DNA of 64,000 nt from an uncultured Sporosarcina sp. (GTDB lineage Bacteria; Bacillota; Bacilli; Bacillales_A; Planococcaceae), in NCBI GenBank assembly GCA_948469885.1, contig CAOKMT010000002.1, forward strand, positions 119,986 through 183,985, written 5' to 3'. The notes beneath the pieces were generated by a model. The model searched no databases. It had not been told where the DNA came from and saw only the letters and a list, made by a program, of their open reading frames with translations. This document shows positions 6,900 through 15,938 of this stretch, piece by piece. Within the stretch, counting starts at the first letter, position 1. Each line of letters opens with the position of its first letter. Made by a program: the position numbers and the translations under genes.

Positions 6900-8708
6900 A
6901 TGATCAAGCGTAATGATCCGTGCTATTGCGGTAGCGGAAAGAAGTATAAAAGATGTTGTGGGAGTGCAAGAGGGGACTTGGTCGATCTGGTCGTCAACGA
7001 AGAACTCGATCGTATTTTGTCGCGTTTCTTTGAAAGTTATCCAAGCGGGAAAGACATGGATCGGGTGATGCGAAAATGGATGGAACGTTTGGATGGCAGT
7101 TGGCAAAAAACAGATATTGAAGAAGCTGCGAGTGAGTTTTATTTGTTTATCCAGAACAATGAAGGATGGCATACATATGTGAAACAGAAAATTGAAGAGA
7201 CCGAGCGTCAAGCCGTGAAGGCGGTTTTACGAGAATGGGACGAGCCGATTATGCTACTGGCGGAAATTACAGAAGTAAGGGCGCATGTCATCCATGTGCA
7301 AGCGTTATATGGTGAAAAGACTTATGCTGTGCGACGGAATGAAGGGATGCCGACCGATCCAGGGACTTTGCTGTTTGGTGTTGTCCTTCGCGATCCACGG
7401 AAAGGGGAGTATGCAGTTGCACCTGTTTCTTCCATGTTATTTTTAGCTAAGTGGAGCAAGCAAACAAAACGCTTCTTACAGGAATTGCGGGAAAAGGCCG
7501 TAGATCAACAGGATGATCGATTTATTGTGGCGCATGCGCTCGACATATACGAGTTATTTATCAAAAGAAGTGTGGCTTCTATGGACGAAGTTGTCGAAGA
7601 AGTGCTCGAATCCGGGCAACTCGATGCATTAGCCGCGCTCGAAGGGGCGCTTCGAGATTTGGAACAAATGGCTGATGCTCGGGAAATGATGCATAAGTTA
7701 GCGGTTGCTTACTTTATGAATGAAAATGAAGAGGTTTCGCTCGTAAGTGACTTTGTGGTAGCCGCAGTGCAGACAGGTATGGCGATTGGTGTTGTTCAAG
7801 GAGAAGGGATTGAAGCGCAGGAGCTGATCCAAAGATTTGGCGCGACCGAGTCGGGTGTCTCTGAATATAGGGCGGCACTCACTTCACTTTACGCTGATAT
7901 GATGGATAGCGGGGATGGACCGGTTGCTGTACAGCGTTATGAAATTGGAACAGACCCACGACCGGCAGAAAAAGGGCTTTGGGAAACATCAATGACGACA
8001 GGCGGGGTTGTTCAACCGGAGCGAAGGCCGAGCGTGGCGGGAAGTCGCGCACAATTACTTGCCTTTGAAGCTTATCAAGCGGGAACAGAGGAAGGGCGAC
8101 GGGAATTGGCAGCGCGCGCCGCGAACATAGATCCGACGAATGCGGATGTTCTTTTATTGCAGGCGGAAGTAGAAACTCAGCATGAAAAAGCCGTTACGTT
8201 GTACGAAAAGGCGATCCGAAATGCGAGTCTTCTGTTCGAACCTGGGGAAAATCCGTGGCAAAACATTCCGAATAGGCCATTCATGCGTGCCGCTTTTGCC
8301 TATGGCGTTTATTTGTTCAATCGTGGTGAGTATGATGAGGCTGCGTCTTTGTTTATGGATTTATTGAAAATGAACAAAGTGGACAACCAAGGGGCAAGAT
8401 ATGAAGCGGTTGCTTCGCTTATTCATGCAGAACGATTTCAGGAAGCAGCAAAGATATTGATCCGTTATGAGAAAGGTTCTGAACAGGATGCGACGTATTT
8501 GTACTTGGATTGGAAACTCGAACACGATGGCGGTCAATCGGGAAATGCGGACGAAATGTTGCAAATGGCGACGAAAGCGAATCCGCATGTGATGCATTTA
8601 AAAACATTTCATGCAAAACCGATTCGGTATCCACGGTTCCAAGAAATTGAACCGGGTGGCGAAGCAGAAGCGAGGTATATTTGGTTGTTGTTAAGAGGAG
8701 GAATTTAA
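6900..8708 (+). CDS. SEC-C zinc-motif protein with TPR/ST7-like C-terminus (602 aa)
   Basis: The protein opens with a SEC-C zinc-binding motif (NDPCYCGSGKKYKRCC, residues 4-19), as found at the end of SecA and in many proteins of unknown function. The next ~320 residues are clearly paralogous to the protein at 18791-19903: both carry a WQK..IEEA segment, a conserved DP(I/V) segment, and MPTDP followed by YG/FGVVL. The last ~200 residues form helical repeats of tetratricopeptide style, ending in an ANPHV...PGGEAEARY pattern that resembles the ST7-type C-terminus (inference). It is probably cytoplasmic. ATG at 6900 follows GGGGGAGG. A terminator follows at 8720-8750. The function is unknown; protein-protein interaction via zinc finger and TPR is likely. 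Confidence 0.8.
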   Translation: MIKRNDPCYCGSGKKYKRCCGSARGDLVDLVVNEELDRILSRFFESYPSGKDMDRVMRKWMERLDGSWQKTDIEEAASEFYLFIQNNEGWHTYVKQKIEETERQAVKAVLREWDEPIMLLAEITEVRAHVIHVQALYGEKTYAVRRNEGMPTDPGTLLFGVVLRDPRKGEYAVAPVSSMLFLAKWSKQTKRFLQELREKAVDQQDDRFIVAHALDIYELFIKRSVASMDEVVEEVLESGQLDALAALEGALRDLEQMADAREMMHKLAVAYFMNENEEVSLVSDFVVAAVQTGMAIGVVQGEGIEAQELIQRFGATESGVSEYRAALTSLYADMMDSGDGPVAVQRYEIGTDPRPAEKGLWETSMTTGGVVQPERRPSVAGSRAQLLAFEAYQAGTEEGRRELAARAANIDPTNADVLLLQAEVETQHEKAVTLYEKAIRNASLLFEPGENPWQNIPNRPFMRAAFAYGVYLFNRGEYDEAASLFMDLLKMNKVDNQGARYEAVASLIHAERFQEAAKILIRYEKGSEQDATYLYLDWKLEHDGGQSGNADEMLQMATKANPHVMHLKTFHAKPIRYPRFQEIEPGGEAEARYIWLLLRGGI

Positions 8709-8719
8709 AGATCATGAGG

Positions 8720-8750
8720 CTGTGCAGTTTGTGTAGTTGCACAGTTTTTT
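8720..8750 (+). terminator. Intrinsic terminator of the SEC-C gene
   Basis: CTGTGCA (8720-8726) and TGCACAG (8738-8744) form a stem followed by TTTTTT. Confidence 0.8.
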
Positions 8751-8982
8751 ATTTCATACGATGAAGTTGGCCGTCAGCGCCCAAAGTAGGTCGCATGTAG
8801 TCGTAACGAGGTGAATTCGTGAGTACCGCTTATTCCTACATGAAATTGCATGTCAAATTGTCCTTCTGTATACTTAAAGATAGAAAATATTGAAATTTCA
8901 CTATGTTAGTTGAAGGTTTGGCTATAACTACAAAACTGGCATAAGGGCAATTGGAACGCTAAAAAGGTTTGGGGGAATCTAT

Positions 8983-10719
8983 ATGAAGCGTGAAAAAACA
9001 GCAGAAACACTTCGAAGTGCAAGGTGGCTTGCGGCGAATGATTTTCGGAGTTTCAATCACCGTTCGCGTATGATGCAAATGGGGTATGGAAAAGAAGATT
9101 GGGAAGGCAAGCCGATCATTGCTATTTTAAATACATGGTCGGATTTGAATCCTTGCCATCATCATTTTAAAGAGCGGGTAGAAGATGTGAAACGAGGCGT
9201 TTTACAGGCTGGAGGATTACCGGTGGAGTTGCCATGTATGTCGCTTTTTGAAAACATGGTGAAACCTTCTGCTTTGTTGTACCGCAATATGTTGGCGATG
9301 GAAGTGGAAGAATTATTGCGTTCCAACCCGGTGGACGGCGTCATTTTGATGGGTGGTTGCGATAAAACGACGCCGGGGTTATTGCTCGGCGCGATCAGTG
9401 TGCAAATGCCTGCTATTTTCATCCCAGCAGGTCCGATGTTACGGGGGAATTACCGAGGAGAAACGCTCGGCTCGGGATCCGATGCGTTTAAGTATTGGGA
9501 TGAGTACCGAGCCGAGAATATTACGGATGATGAATTGGAAGGGATTTGCGGAGGCATCGCGCGGAGCGCCGGCACTTGTATGACGATGGGGACAGCGAGT
9601 ACGATGACGGCCGTCGTCGATGCGATCGGTATGTCGATTCCGGGCGCTTCCTCTATTCCAGCGGTGACGACAGACCATAATCGAATGTGTGCAAAAGCAG
9701 GGAAACGGATTGTAGATATGGTTTGGCAGGATATGACGCCAAGTGAAATTTTGACGAAAAAATCTTTCGAAAATGGCATTGTTACCGCGATGGCCATTGG
9801 AGGCTCAACAAATGCGATCATTCATATTATCGCAATGGCAAGAAGGGCGGATTGCGAAATTACGATGGATGATTTTGAGCGGATCAGTAGACAAATTCCT
9901 GTGATTGCCAATATTAGGCCAAGTGGGGACAAATATGTAATGGAAGATTTTTGTTATGCGGGCGGTATTTTGGCAACATTAAACCGTCTACGTACGTTTT
10001 TACATCTCGATGCACTGACGGTTGTCGGGAAAACGATTGGTGAAGCGATCCATCAGGCGGAAGTATATAATGATGACGTCATTCGTCCTTTAGATCGGCC
10101 GGTCTACGCGGAAGGATCACTTGCTGTATTGAAAGGGAATTTGGCGCCGAACGGTTGTGTGATTAAGGCGAGTGCCAGTAATCCAAAGTTTTTAAAGCAT
10201 TCCGGCTCTGCAATTGTTTTCGATGATTACCCTTCTTTGAAAGCGTTCGTGGATGATGAAGAAGAGGAAGTAACGGAAAATGATATTTTAATTCTTCGGA
10301 ATGCAGGGCCGAAAGGTGGTCCGGGCATGCCAGAATGGGGGATGTTGCCGATCCCAACAAAGTTGGTGAAACAAGGGGTTCGGGATATGGTCCGTATTTC
10401 AGATGCGCGGATGAGTGGGACGAGCTATGGTGCTTGCATATTACATGTGGCACCGGAAGCCTATGTAGGTGGTACTTTGGCATTCGTGAAAACGGGCGAT
10501 TTGATTTCTATTGATGTGTCCGCACGCTCCATCCATCTTGAAATTTCAGATGAAGAGCTTGAACAAAGACGGGCGGATTGGGAGCAACCGCCTCCTCGTT
10601 TCCAACGTGGCTACGGGTGGATGTACAGCAATCATATTCAACAAGCGGATCAAGGGTGCGATTTTGATTATTTGGAGACGGGTTTCGGCGCCTCAGCAGG
10701 GGACCCGGACATATTTTAA
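8983..10719 (+). CDS. IlvD/Edd family dehydratase (578 aa)
   Basis: An iron-sulfur dehydratase of the dihydroxy-acid/sugar-acid family. The three cluster cysteines are at Cys58 (LNPCHHHF), Cys126 (GGCDKTTP) and Cys199 (AGTCMTMG). Lys128, next to the second, is the usual carbamylated lysine. The C-terminal part has the ARMSGTSYG segment. The N-terminus (SARWLAANDFRSFNHRSRM) and overall pattern look more like sugar-acid dehydratases (arabonate type) than biosynthetic IlvD; no other branched-chain amino acid gene is near. ATG at 8983 follows GGTTTGGGGG. An acetamidase/formamidase gene begins 15 bp after the stop, an unusual partner. The substrate is unknown. Confidence 0.88.
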   Translation: MKREKTAETLRSARWLAANDFRSFNHRSRMMQMGYGKEDWEGKPIIAILNTWSDLNPCHHHFKERVEDVKRGVLQAGGLPVELPCMSLFENMVKPSALLYRNMLAMEVEELLRSNPVDGVILMGGCDKTTPGLLLGAISVQMPAIFIPAGPMLRGNYRGETLGSGSDAFKYWDEYRAENITDDELEGICGGIARSAGTCMTMGTASTMTAVVDAIGMSIPGASSIPAVTTDHNRMCAKAGKRIVDMVWQDMTPSEILTKKSFENGIVTAMAIGGSTNAIIHIIAMARRADCEITMDDFERISRQIPVIANIRPSGDKYVMEDFCYAGGILATLNRLRTFLHLDALTVVGKTIGEAIHQAEVYNDDVIRPLDRPVYAEGSLAVLKGNLAPNGCVIKASASNPKFLKHSGSAIVFDDYPSLKAFVDDEEEEVTENDILILRNAGPKGGPGMPEWGMLPIPTKLVKQGVRDMVRISDARMSGTSYGACILHVAPEAYVGGTLAFVKTGDLISIDVSARSIHLEISDEELEQRRADWEQPPPRFQRGYGWMYSNHIQQADQGCDFDYLETGFGASAGDPDIF

Positions 10720-10734
10720 GGTGAGGTGTTTAGA

Positions 10735-11637
10735 ATGGAAACATTAAGCTATGAATCAGGCATCATTTACGAGTTCAATAAAAACAATAAATATACGAAG
10801 AAAGTGGCTTCGGGGACGACGTTAAAGGTTGAAACTTACGATTGTTTCCAAAATCAGATCCAGTCGGAAAAGACAGAAGTGGCGGCCATTGACTGGAACA
10901 AGATCAATCCAGCGACAGGTCCAATCTATGTCGAAGGCGCCATGCCTGGTGATGTGTTGAAAGTGAAAATCGAAAAAATCGAGATTGGTGAGCAAGGCGT
11001 CATGGTTGTTGGGCCGGAACTAGGTGTTATGGGGCACCGCATCGAACGGATGGAATCGAAAGTGTTGCCGATCCAAGACGATAAAGTAATTTTCAATGAC
11101 CTTGAATTGCCAGTCAATAAAATGATTGGCGTAATCGGGGTCGCCCCTGTTGGAGAAGGTGTCAACTGTGGAACGCCAGGTGCGCACGGTGGCAACATGG
11201 ACAACAAAATGGTGACGGAAGGAGCAACACTTTACTTTCCTGTCTTCGTGGAAGGGGCTTTGTTCGGTTTAGGTGATTTTCACGCGGCGATGGGAGACGG
11301 GGAAGTGAGTGTGTCGGGCGTCGAAGTCCCAGGGGCGGCGACTGTTACGCTTGACGTTATCAAAGGAGAATCAATCGATCATCCGATGCTTGAGAACGAA
11401 GAAGTTTTCACGCAAATCGTTTCTGCTGAAACATTGGATGAGGCGGCTAAATTGGCGACGCAGGAAATGGTGGAACGGATCGTGGACAAATCGGGGTTGC
11501 CAGTAAGCGAAGTGACGATGTTAATGAGCGCGGTGGGGCAGTCTGAAATCTGTCAAATTGTTGATCCGCTCATGACAGCGCGATTTGCCGTTCCGAAATG
11601 GTTGTTGGAAAAATTGGATGTAAGATTACTAGGGTGA
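10735..11637 (+). CDS. Acetamidase/formamidase family protein (300 aa)
   Basis: An FmdA/AmdA-family amidohydrolase, which releases ammonia from formamide, acetamide or a related small amide. Family features visible are the MPGDVLKVKIEKI segment, GEGVNCGTPGAHGGNMDNK near residues 140-158, and LGDFHAAMGDGEVSVSGVE. ATG at 10735 is preferred, with AAGGTGAGG 8 nt upstream; a GTG 9 bases earlier overlaps that site. It starts 15 bp after the dehydratase and is certainly in its operon. The pairing suggests the two act on one substrate, such as an amide of a hydroxy-acid; that is speculation. Confidence 0.88.
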   Translation: METLSYESGIIYEFNKNNKYTKKVASGTTLKVETYDCFQNQIQSEKTEVAAIDWNKINPATGPIYVEGAMPGDVLKVKIEKIEIGEQGVMVVGPELGVMGHRIERMESKVLPIQDDKVIFNDLELPVNKMIGVIGVAPVGEGVNCGTPGAHGGNMDNKMVTEGATLYFPVFVEGALFGLGDFHAAMGDGEVSVSGVEVPGAATVTLDVIKGESIDHPMLENEEVFTQIVSAETLDEAAKLATQEMVERIVDKSGLPVSEVTMLMSAVGQSEICQIVDPLMTARFAVPKWLLEKLDVRLLG

Positions 11638-11639
11638 AC

Positions 11640-11664
11640 AACGGCGGGTGATGAGCCCGCCGTT
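11640..11664 (+). terminator. Terminator-like hairpin after the amidase gene
   Basis: AACGGCGGG and CCCGCCGTT form a perfect 9-bp stem three bases after the stop codon. The downstream T-tract is poor (TAAAAT), so termination may be partial. Confidence 0.6.
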
Positions 11665-11677
11665 TAAAATATGATCC

Positions 11678-11778
11678 AGGATGCCAAGTAGCGCTAAGAC
11701 TTACAGAAGGCAGAGGATTGCATCTTAAATTCGTCGCGTCTTGCAACAATGGATGCGTGATCGATCGTTTGTCATCCT
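11678..11778. repeat. Intergenic long-hairpin element, family R2, copy 2
   Basis: It begins AGGATGCCAAG and ends TTTGTCATCCT, an imperfect terminal inverted repeat like those at 2165-2218 and 21664-21742. The ~80-bp interior holds no ORF. The pairing is weaker than in the other two copies. Confidence 0.45.
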
Positions 11779-11780
11779 AA

Positions 11781-11808
11781 AGAATGCTGAAACCTGGCAT
11801 TCTTTTTT
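11781..11808 (+). terminator. Intrinsic terminator
   Basis: AGAATGC (11781-11787) pairs with GCATTCT (11797-11803), followed by a T-run. It shares the string CCTGGCATTCT with 1289-1299. Confidence 0.65.
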
Positions 11809-11837
11809 ATAAGGAAAATTTCTGTCTTGAAAAGCTG

Positions 11838-11865
11838 TTGCAACCGATAGATTGTTTGTTATAAT
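11838..11865 (+). promoter_or_regulatory. Promoter of the MFS/MBL/acyl-CoA dehydrogenase operon
   Basis: TTGCAA (11838-11843), a 16-bp spacer and a perfect TATAAT (11860-11865) lie about 100 nt upstream of the MFS start codon. Confidence 0.6.
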
Positions 11866-11966
11866 AGAAAGTATGATTTATTTGAAATTTCAATCTATTG
11901 AATTCATTGTCAAATCGTTTATAGCGTAAAAGGGTCACACGTCTTGTGAGGAGGTACCAAAGGAAT

Positions 11967-13418
11967 ATGGTTTCATCTGATGCATCGGAGGAAGGGCAGG
12001 AATCCTCTCCGTTTATCAAAAAAGAATCTCTTTTGTATGGCATTATCTTTTTAAACACATTAATCACCGTGATGAATACTTCTATGTTCAATGTAGCACT
12101 TCCTGACATTTCCGATCACTTTCGCATTGATGCCAAAGCGGCTTCACTCATTGTTAGTAGTTATTCCATTGTATTTGCGCTAAGTGCGATTTTATATAGT
12201 AAATTTTCTTCTGTATTCCCGATTAAATTTCTTTTATTAGGCGGGATCTTATTACTGGAAGGCGGCTCTATCATTGGTATGATCGCCAGTTCTTATCCAT
12301 TGCTGATAGTTGCACGTATTGTTCAAGCATTGGGGGCATCTTCCATTTCGGCGCTTAGTATCATCATTACGACAAAATATGTCCCGTCTCGCCGTAGAGG
12401 AAAACGTCTAGGTGTAGTCGCTTCGGCAGTGACACTCGGATTCGGGTTAGGTCCGCTTACGGGAGGGGTCTTAACGCAGTATTTAGGTTGGGAATATTTA
12501 TTTGGCATATCTTTAGTCGCGTTGGTCGGTGTCCCGTTTTACTTGCTACTATTGCCGTATGAAAAAGGGAAGAAGGAAAAGTTCGATTATACAGGGATGA
12601 TTCTTTTTTTTACCGCTGTCGTTTTGCTGTTAGGAGGAATTGCATCTTCATGGGTCTATGCACCACTCGCACTCTTCGTGTTTATCATTTACCTCCTTCA
12701 TATTCACCGTCACCCATCTCCATTTATGCAGCCTTCCTTATTGCGGGATAAGAAATTTTTAACAGTCATCGGCGTCGGTTTTATTATTTATTTTGTTAAC
12801 TTTTCCTTGTTTTTTTCATTGCCACTCATATTGTCTCGTTTTTACGGGATGGAAAACACTGCGCTCATCGGTCTCACCTTGTTTCCGGGTGCGATCGCCG
12901 CGTCGGTTTCTTCTGTTTTTATCGGAAGGGCGGTCGATCGATATGGCCCTGAAGAAGTGATGTTTTGCGGTACGGTTTTCATGCCGCTGGCGATTCTCCT
13001 TGCAAGTGTGTTTGGGAAAGCGTCTATTCTATTTATTCTTTTAATTTTTGCTGTTTCAAGCTGTAGCTTCGTCTGTATTACGACGAGTTTGCCGAATATA
13101 TTGACCAAAAATTTATCTGTCACTTATGTGTCGACGGGAATCGGCACGCTACAACTCTTTCAATATATAGGTGGAGGCATCGGTGTGACAGTGTCGGGTA
13201 AGCTCTTGACGTTATTCCAAGAAGTTTATCCGGATCGCAATGAATATGTGCTCGTATTGACGACGCTCTTTGTGATTTCGTTGGTCGCAATTCTTCTCTT
13301 TCACGAATTTGCAAAAGGTGAAAACGTACTGAGAAGAATGAAATATAGAATTGTTATTTACTTCAGAAGGTCTTATCGACTGGCGAGAAACAGAATGATC
13401 GATCGTAGAAGGGGGTAA
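11967..13418 (+). CDS. MFS transporter, DHA2-like (483 aa)
   Basis: A major facilitator protein with many hydrophobic segments. The first transmembrane helix carries the DHA2-type NTSMFNVALPDISDHF pattern, and the loop after the third has SRRRGKRLGVVASAVTLGFGLGP, the drug/proton antiporter motif. A strongly basic C-terminus follows the last helix. ATG at 11967 is preferred: GAGGAGG lies at 11948-11954, so an in-frame GTG at 11946 would overlap the binding site. Five bases separate it from the metallo-hydrolase gene. It may move the substrate or product of the following two enzymes rather than a drug. Confidence 0.85.
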   Translation: MVSSDASEEGQESSPFIKKESLLYGIIFLNTLITVMNTSMFNVALPDISDHFRIDAKAASLIVSSYSIVFALSAILYSKFSSVFPIKFLLLGGILLLEGGSIIGMIASSYPLLIVARIVQALGASSISALSIIITTKYVPSRRRGKRLGVVASAVTLGFGLGPLTGGVLTQYLGWEYLFGISLVALVGVPFYLLLLPYEKGKKEKFDYTGMILFFTAVVLLLGGIASSWVYAPLALFVFIIYLLHIHRHPSPFMQPSLLRDKKFLTVIGVGFIIYFVNFSLFFSLPLILSRFYGMENTALIGLTLFPGAIAASVSSVFIGRAVDRYGPEEVMFCGTVFMPLAILLASVFGKASILFILLIFAVSSCSFVCITTSLPNILTKNLSVTYVSTGIGTLQLFQYIGGGIGVTVSGKLLTLFQEVYPDRNEYVLVLTTLFVISLVAILLFHEFAKGENVLRRMKYRIVIYFRRSYRLARNRMIDRRRG

Positions 13419-13423
13419 AGAAC

Positions 13424-14422
13424 ATGATTTATCAACAGATAGGGCCCGTTGAAATTATGGGGGATGAAGACAGTCGTGTCCCGTTTTCGACTTCACTTGT
13501 CATCACGGGTAAGGAATACTCCACAGTGATCGATTGTGGGGCGGGCTATAAGACTTTTGCGTATATGCAACAGGCACATCATGTTAAGAACATCTACTTG
13601 ACCCATCATCATATAGATCATATGTGGGGCGCACAGCTGTTTCCTGAAGCGGAGAAATTTATCAACCCGTATGACTTCAGTAAAATTTCCAATATAAATG
13701 AAATTGCCAAGTCAGAAGGAATCTACGCAGTGTATGAGGAACCGGAAATAGAAGAATGGATGAGAGAACAACAAAAGAGAAGTTTTGGAGATTTGATCGT
13801 CAATCCGAGGACTTTGGACGTTTCCAAGACGTTTGCATATGGTGAGATCATTGATATGTCAGGGGTCGAAGTTGTATTCATTCATGCCCCAGGGCATACG
13901 GAAGGATTTTGCACCCCTTATATTGTAGAACATGGTATTCTTCACGTTGGAGATATTGACCTAACAACATTCGGTCCGTACTACGGTGATGCTGATAGCG
14001 ATATCGATCATTTTATTGAATCGGCTAAAAAGACGTTGGAAGTGGACGCAAAGTATTTTGTCACATCTCATCATAAAGGGACTTTTTTAAGAGATGAGTA
14101 TGAAAAGGAGTTACACAGATACCTTGCTGTCATTGAGCGAAGGGAAAAGAAGATTAAAGCTGCTATTCGAAAAGGGTGTCCACCTAAAGAGTTGGCGAAT
14201 CAGGAGATCTTTTATTATAAAAAGCAAACGGAGCAATTTCCGACCCGCAAGAAAAACGAGAAGTTAAGCATTGCCAAACATTTACAACGGCTCATCCGTC
14301 ATGGCGAACCGCTAACGGCGTATTATGAGGAGTTCGTGCACATGAATGGGATGAATGAAAAATATATCAATTATCGAAGTGAAAACAGTGTTGAAGGACA
14401 GTTTTTGCGGGAAAAAGCATAG
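13424..14422 (+). CDS. Metallo-beta-lactamase-fold hydrolase (332 aa)
   Basis: The HxHxDH metal motif is at residues 61-66 (HHHIDH), with a further HAPGHTEG histidine near residue 157 and an HVGDID segment near 184. The fold is shared by thioesterases, lactonases and glyoxalase II enzymes, so only a hydrolase role can be claimed. The C-terminal ~90 residues are helical and basic. ATG at 13424 follows GAAGGGGG. It sits between the MFS transporter (5-bp gap) and an acyl-CoA dehydrogenase, which would fit an acyl-CoA thioesterase or lactonase in the same pathway (inference). Confidence 0.85.
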   Translation: MIYQQIGPVEIMGDEDSRVPFSTSLVITGKEYSTVIDCGAGYKTFAYMQQAHHVKNIYLTHHHIDHMWGAQLFPEAEKFINPYDFSKISNINEIAKSEGIYAVYEEPEIEEWMREQQKRSFGDLIVNPRTLDVSKTFAYGEIIDMSGVEVVFIHAPGHTEGFCTPYIVEHGILHVGDIDLTTFGPYYGDADSDIDHFIESAKKTLEVDAKYFVTSHHKGTFLRDEYEKELHRYLAVIERREKKIKAAIRKGCPPKELANQEIFYYKKQTEQFPTRKKNEKLSIAKHLQRLIRHGEPLTAYYEEFVHMNGMNEKYINYRSENSVEGQFLREKA

Positions 14423-14538
14423 CGTTTCGGGCGTGTAGTTTGTTTGGACGTTGGTATCGTATCAGTTGAACTAAAGAGTTTTATATTCATTGGAATAAGG
14501 ATTCACACAATAGATATTTACAATAGGGGGAATTGTGA

Positions 14539-15783
14539 ATGGTTGATTTCAAAATGCCTGAAGAAGTAAAAGAAGTAATTGCTGCGCTAGATCGGTTCAT
14601 TGAACTGGAGATTGCACCGCTTCAAAAAAAGTATGAAAAACAACTAGAAAATGAACGACACTTTTACGATGAGGACGGTGTCTATTCAAAAGAGATTCAG
14701 GAAGCGATACGGGAAGTGCGGATCCGGTCCGCGAAAGCCGGATTTTATAATATGTTCGGTGAACCCGAATTGGGAGGAACAGGGGATCAATTCGGCCCGG
14801 TAGCGGTTGCATTGATCCATGAGGCGTTAAAGAAAAAACATGGTGTCGATCCGTTGGTGGCGGAAATTTTTCCGCCGGGATTGTTTACAGGGGGACTTAC
14901 GCCAGCTTTACTGGGAATGCAAGAGGAAGTAAAAGAAGAGATATTACCTGAAATTGCGAGTGGGGAAACTGTCCTTTGCTTCGCTTTGAGTGAGCCGGAT
15001 GCAGGTTCCGATGTTTGGAGCATGAAGACCCGAGCGGTGAAAGACGGCGATCATTGGATCTTAAATGGGACGAAGCAATGGATCACGAATGCGCATTACG
15101 CGCAGTACGGCATCGTTTTTGCTGTTACGGATCCTGAATTGGCGGAAAAGAAAAAAGGTGGCATTACTTGTTTTCTTGTCCCCTTCGACGGAAAAACTTG
15201 TGTCGCCACTTCGACAATTCCTTATTTGGGAGAAATCGGTTCAAGAATCGGTATCATTGCGCTTGAAAATGCGAGAGTCCATGAAAAGTATATTATCGGT
15301 GATTTGCATGAAGGGTTTGGGAAGGCGCTACATGGTGTCGATATAGGACGAGTTGTCATGGCAGCGAATTGTGTGGGGGCTGCTCAATGGGCATTGGACA
15401 AGGCAATTGATTATGCAAACGAACGGAAGACATTTGGCGTAACGATCGGCAATCACCAAGCCGTTCAAATAATGTTGGCAGACTCGGCGATGGACATTTA
15501 TGCAGCACGTAATATGCTGCTGCACTGCGCTTGGAAAATGGAGAACCAGAAAAAGTTGCCGATTAAAGAAATTTCGATGATCAAAGCGTACTGTACGGAA
15601 ATGGCACAGCGGGTTGTCGATCGTTGTATGCAAATCCATGGAGGAATGGGTTTGACGAATGAATTGAAATTAGAAAAAGTTTGGAGATGGGCAAGAACGA
15701 TGCGCATTCCAGATGGGACGACGGAAATTCAAAAGCGAACGATTGCGAGACGTTTATTACAAGGCGATCGAAGTTTCCAGTAG
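14539..15783 (+). CDS. Acyl-CoA dehydrogenase (414 aa)
   Basis: A full-length FAD acyl-CoA dehydrogenase. Family segments seen: CFALSEPDAGSDVWSMKTRA (about residue 148), GTKQWITNA, ERKTFGVTIGNHQAVQIMLAD, and QIHGGMGLTNELKLEKVWRW. The C-terminal signature reads RIPDGTTEIQKRTIARRLL, with Asp where many relatives have Glu (YEGT), a pattern seen in some ACAD10/11-like enzymes. ATG at 14539 follows AGGGGG. It ends the operon begun by the MFS transporter, although 116 bp separate it from the hydrolase gene. The substrate is unknown. Confidence 0.9.
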   Translation: MVDFKMPEEVKEVIAALDRFIELEIAPLQKKYEKQLENERHFYDEDGVYSKEIQEAIREVRIRSAKAGFYNMFGEPELGGTGDQFGPVAVALIHEALKKKHGVDPLVAEIFPPGLFTGGLTPALLGMQEEVKEEILPEIASGETVLCFALSEPDAGSDVWSMKTRAVKDGDHWILNGTKQWITNAHYAQYGIVFAVTDPELAEKKKGGITCFLVPFDGKTCVATSTIPYLGEIGSRIGIIALENARVHEKYIIGDLHEGFGKALHGVDIGRVVMAANCVGAAQWALDKAIDYANERKTFGVTIGNHQAVQIMLADSAMDIYAARNMLLHCAWKMENQKKLPIKEISMIKAYCTEMAQRVVDRCMQIHGGMGLTNELKLEKVWRWARTMRIPDGTTEIQKRTIARRLLQGDRSFQ

Positions 15784-15834
15784 TTCACTGTGCGATGAGA
15801 GTGGCGGCTCTTAGTTTAGAAAATTAGAAAGGTG

Positions 15835-15879
15835 GAAGAAACTAAGGATCCGAGTTGGATTTTAGTTTCTTCATTTTTT
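15835..15879 (+). terminator. Intrinsic terminator after the acyl-CoA dehydrogenase
   Basis: GAAGAAACTAA (15835-15845) and TTAGTTTCTTC (15862-15872) are perfectly complementary, with an inner ATCC/GGAT pair, and are followed by ATTTTTTG. Confidence 0.85.
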
Positions 15880-15910
15880 GTTTTGGTTGTCCCACGCGTA
15901 TTTGGGATAC

Positions 15911-15938
15911 GGCGTCTAAAGTTTAGACGCCTTTTTTT
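15911..15938 (+). terminator. Second plus-strand terminator, overlapping the tetR stop
   Basis: GGCGTCTAA (15911-15919) pairs with TTAGACGCC (15923-15931), followed by seven T. The stop codon of the convergent tetR gene (15923-15925) lies inside the right arm. Confidence 0.8.
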
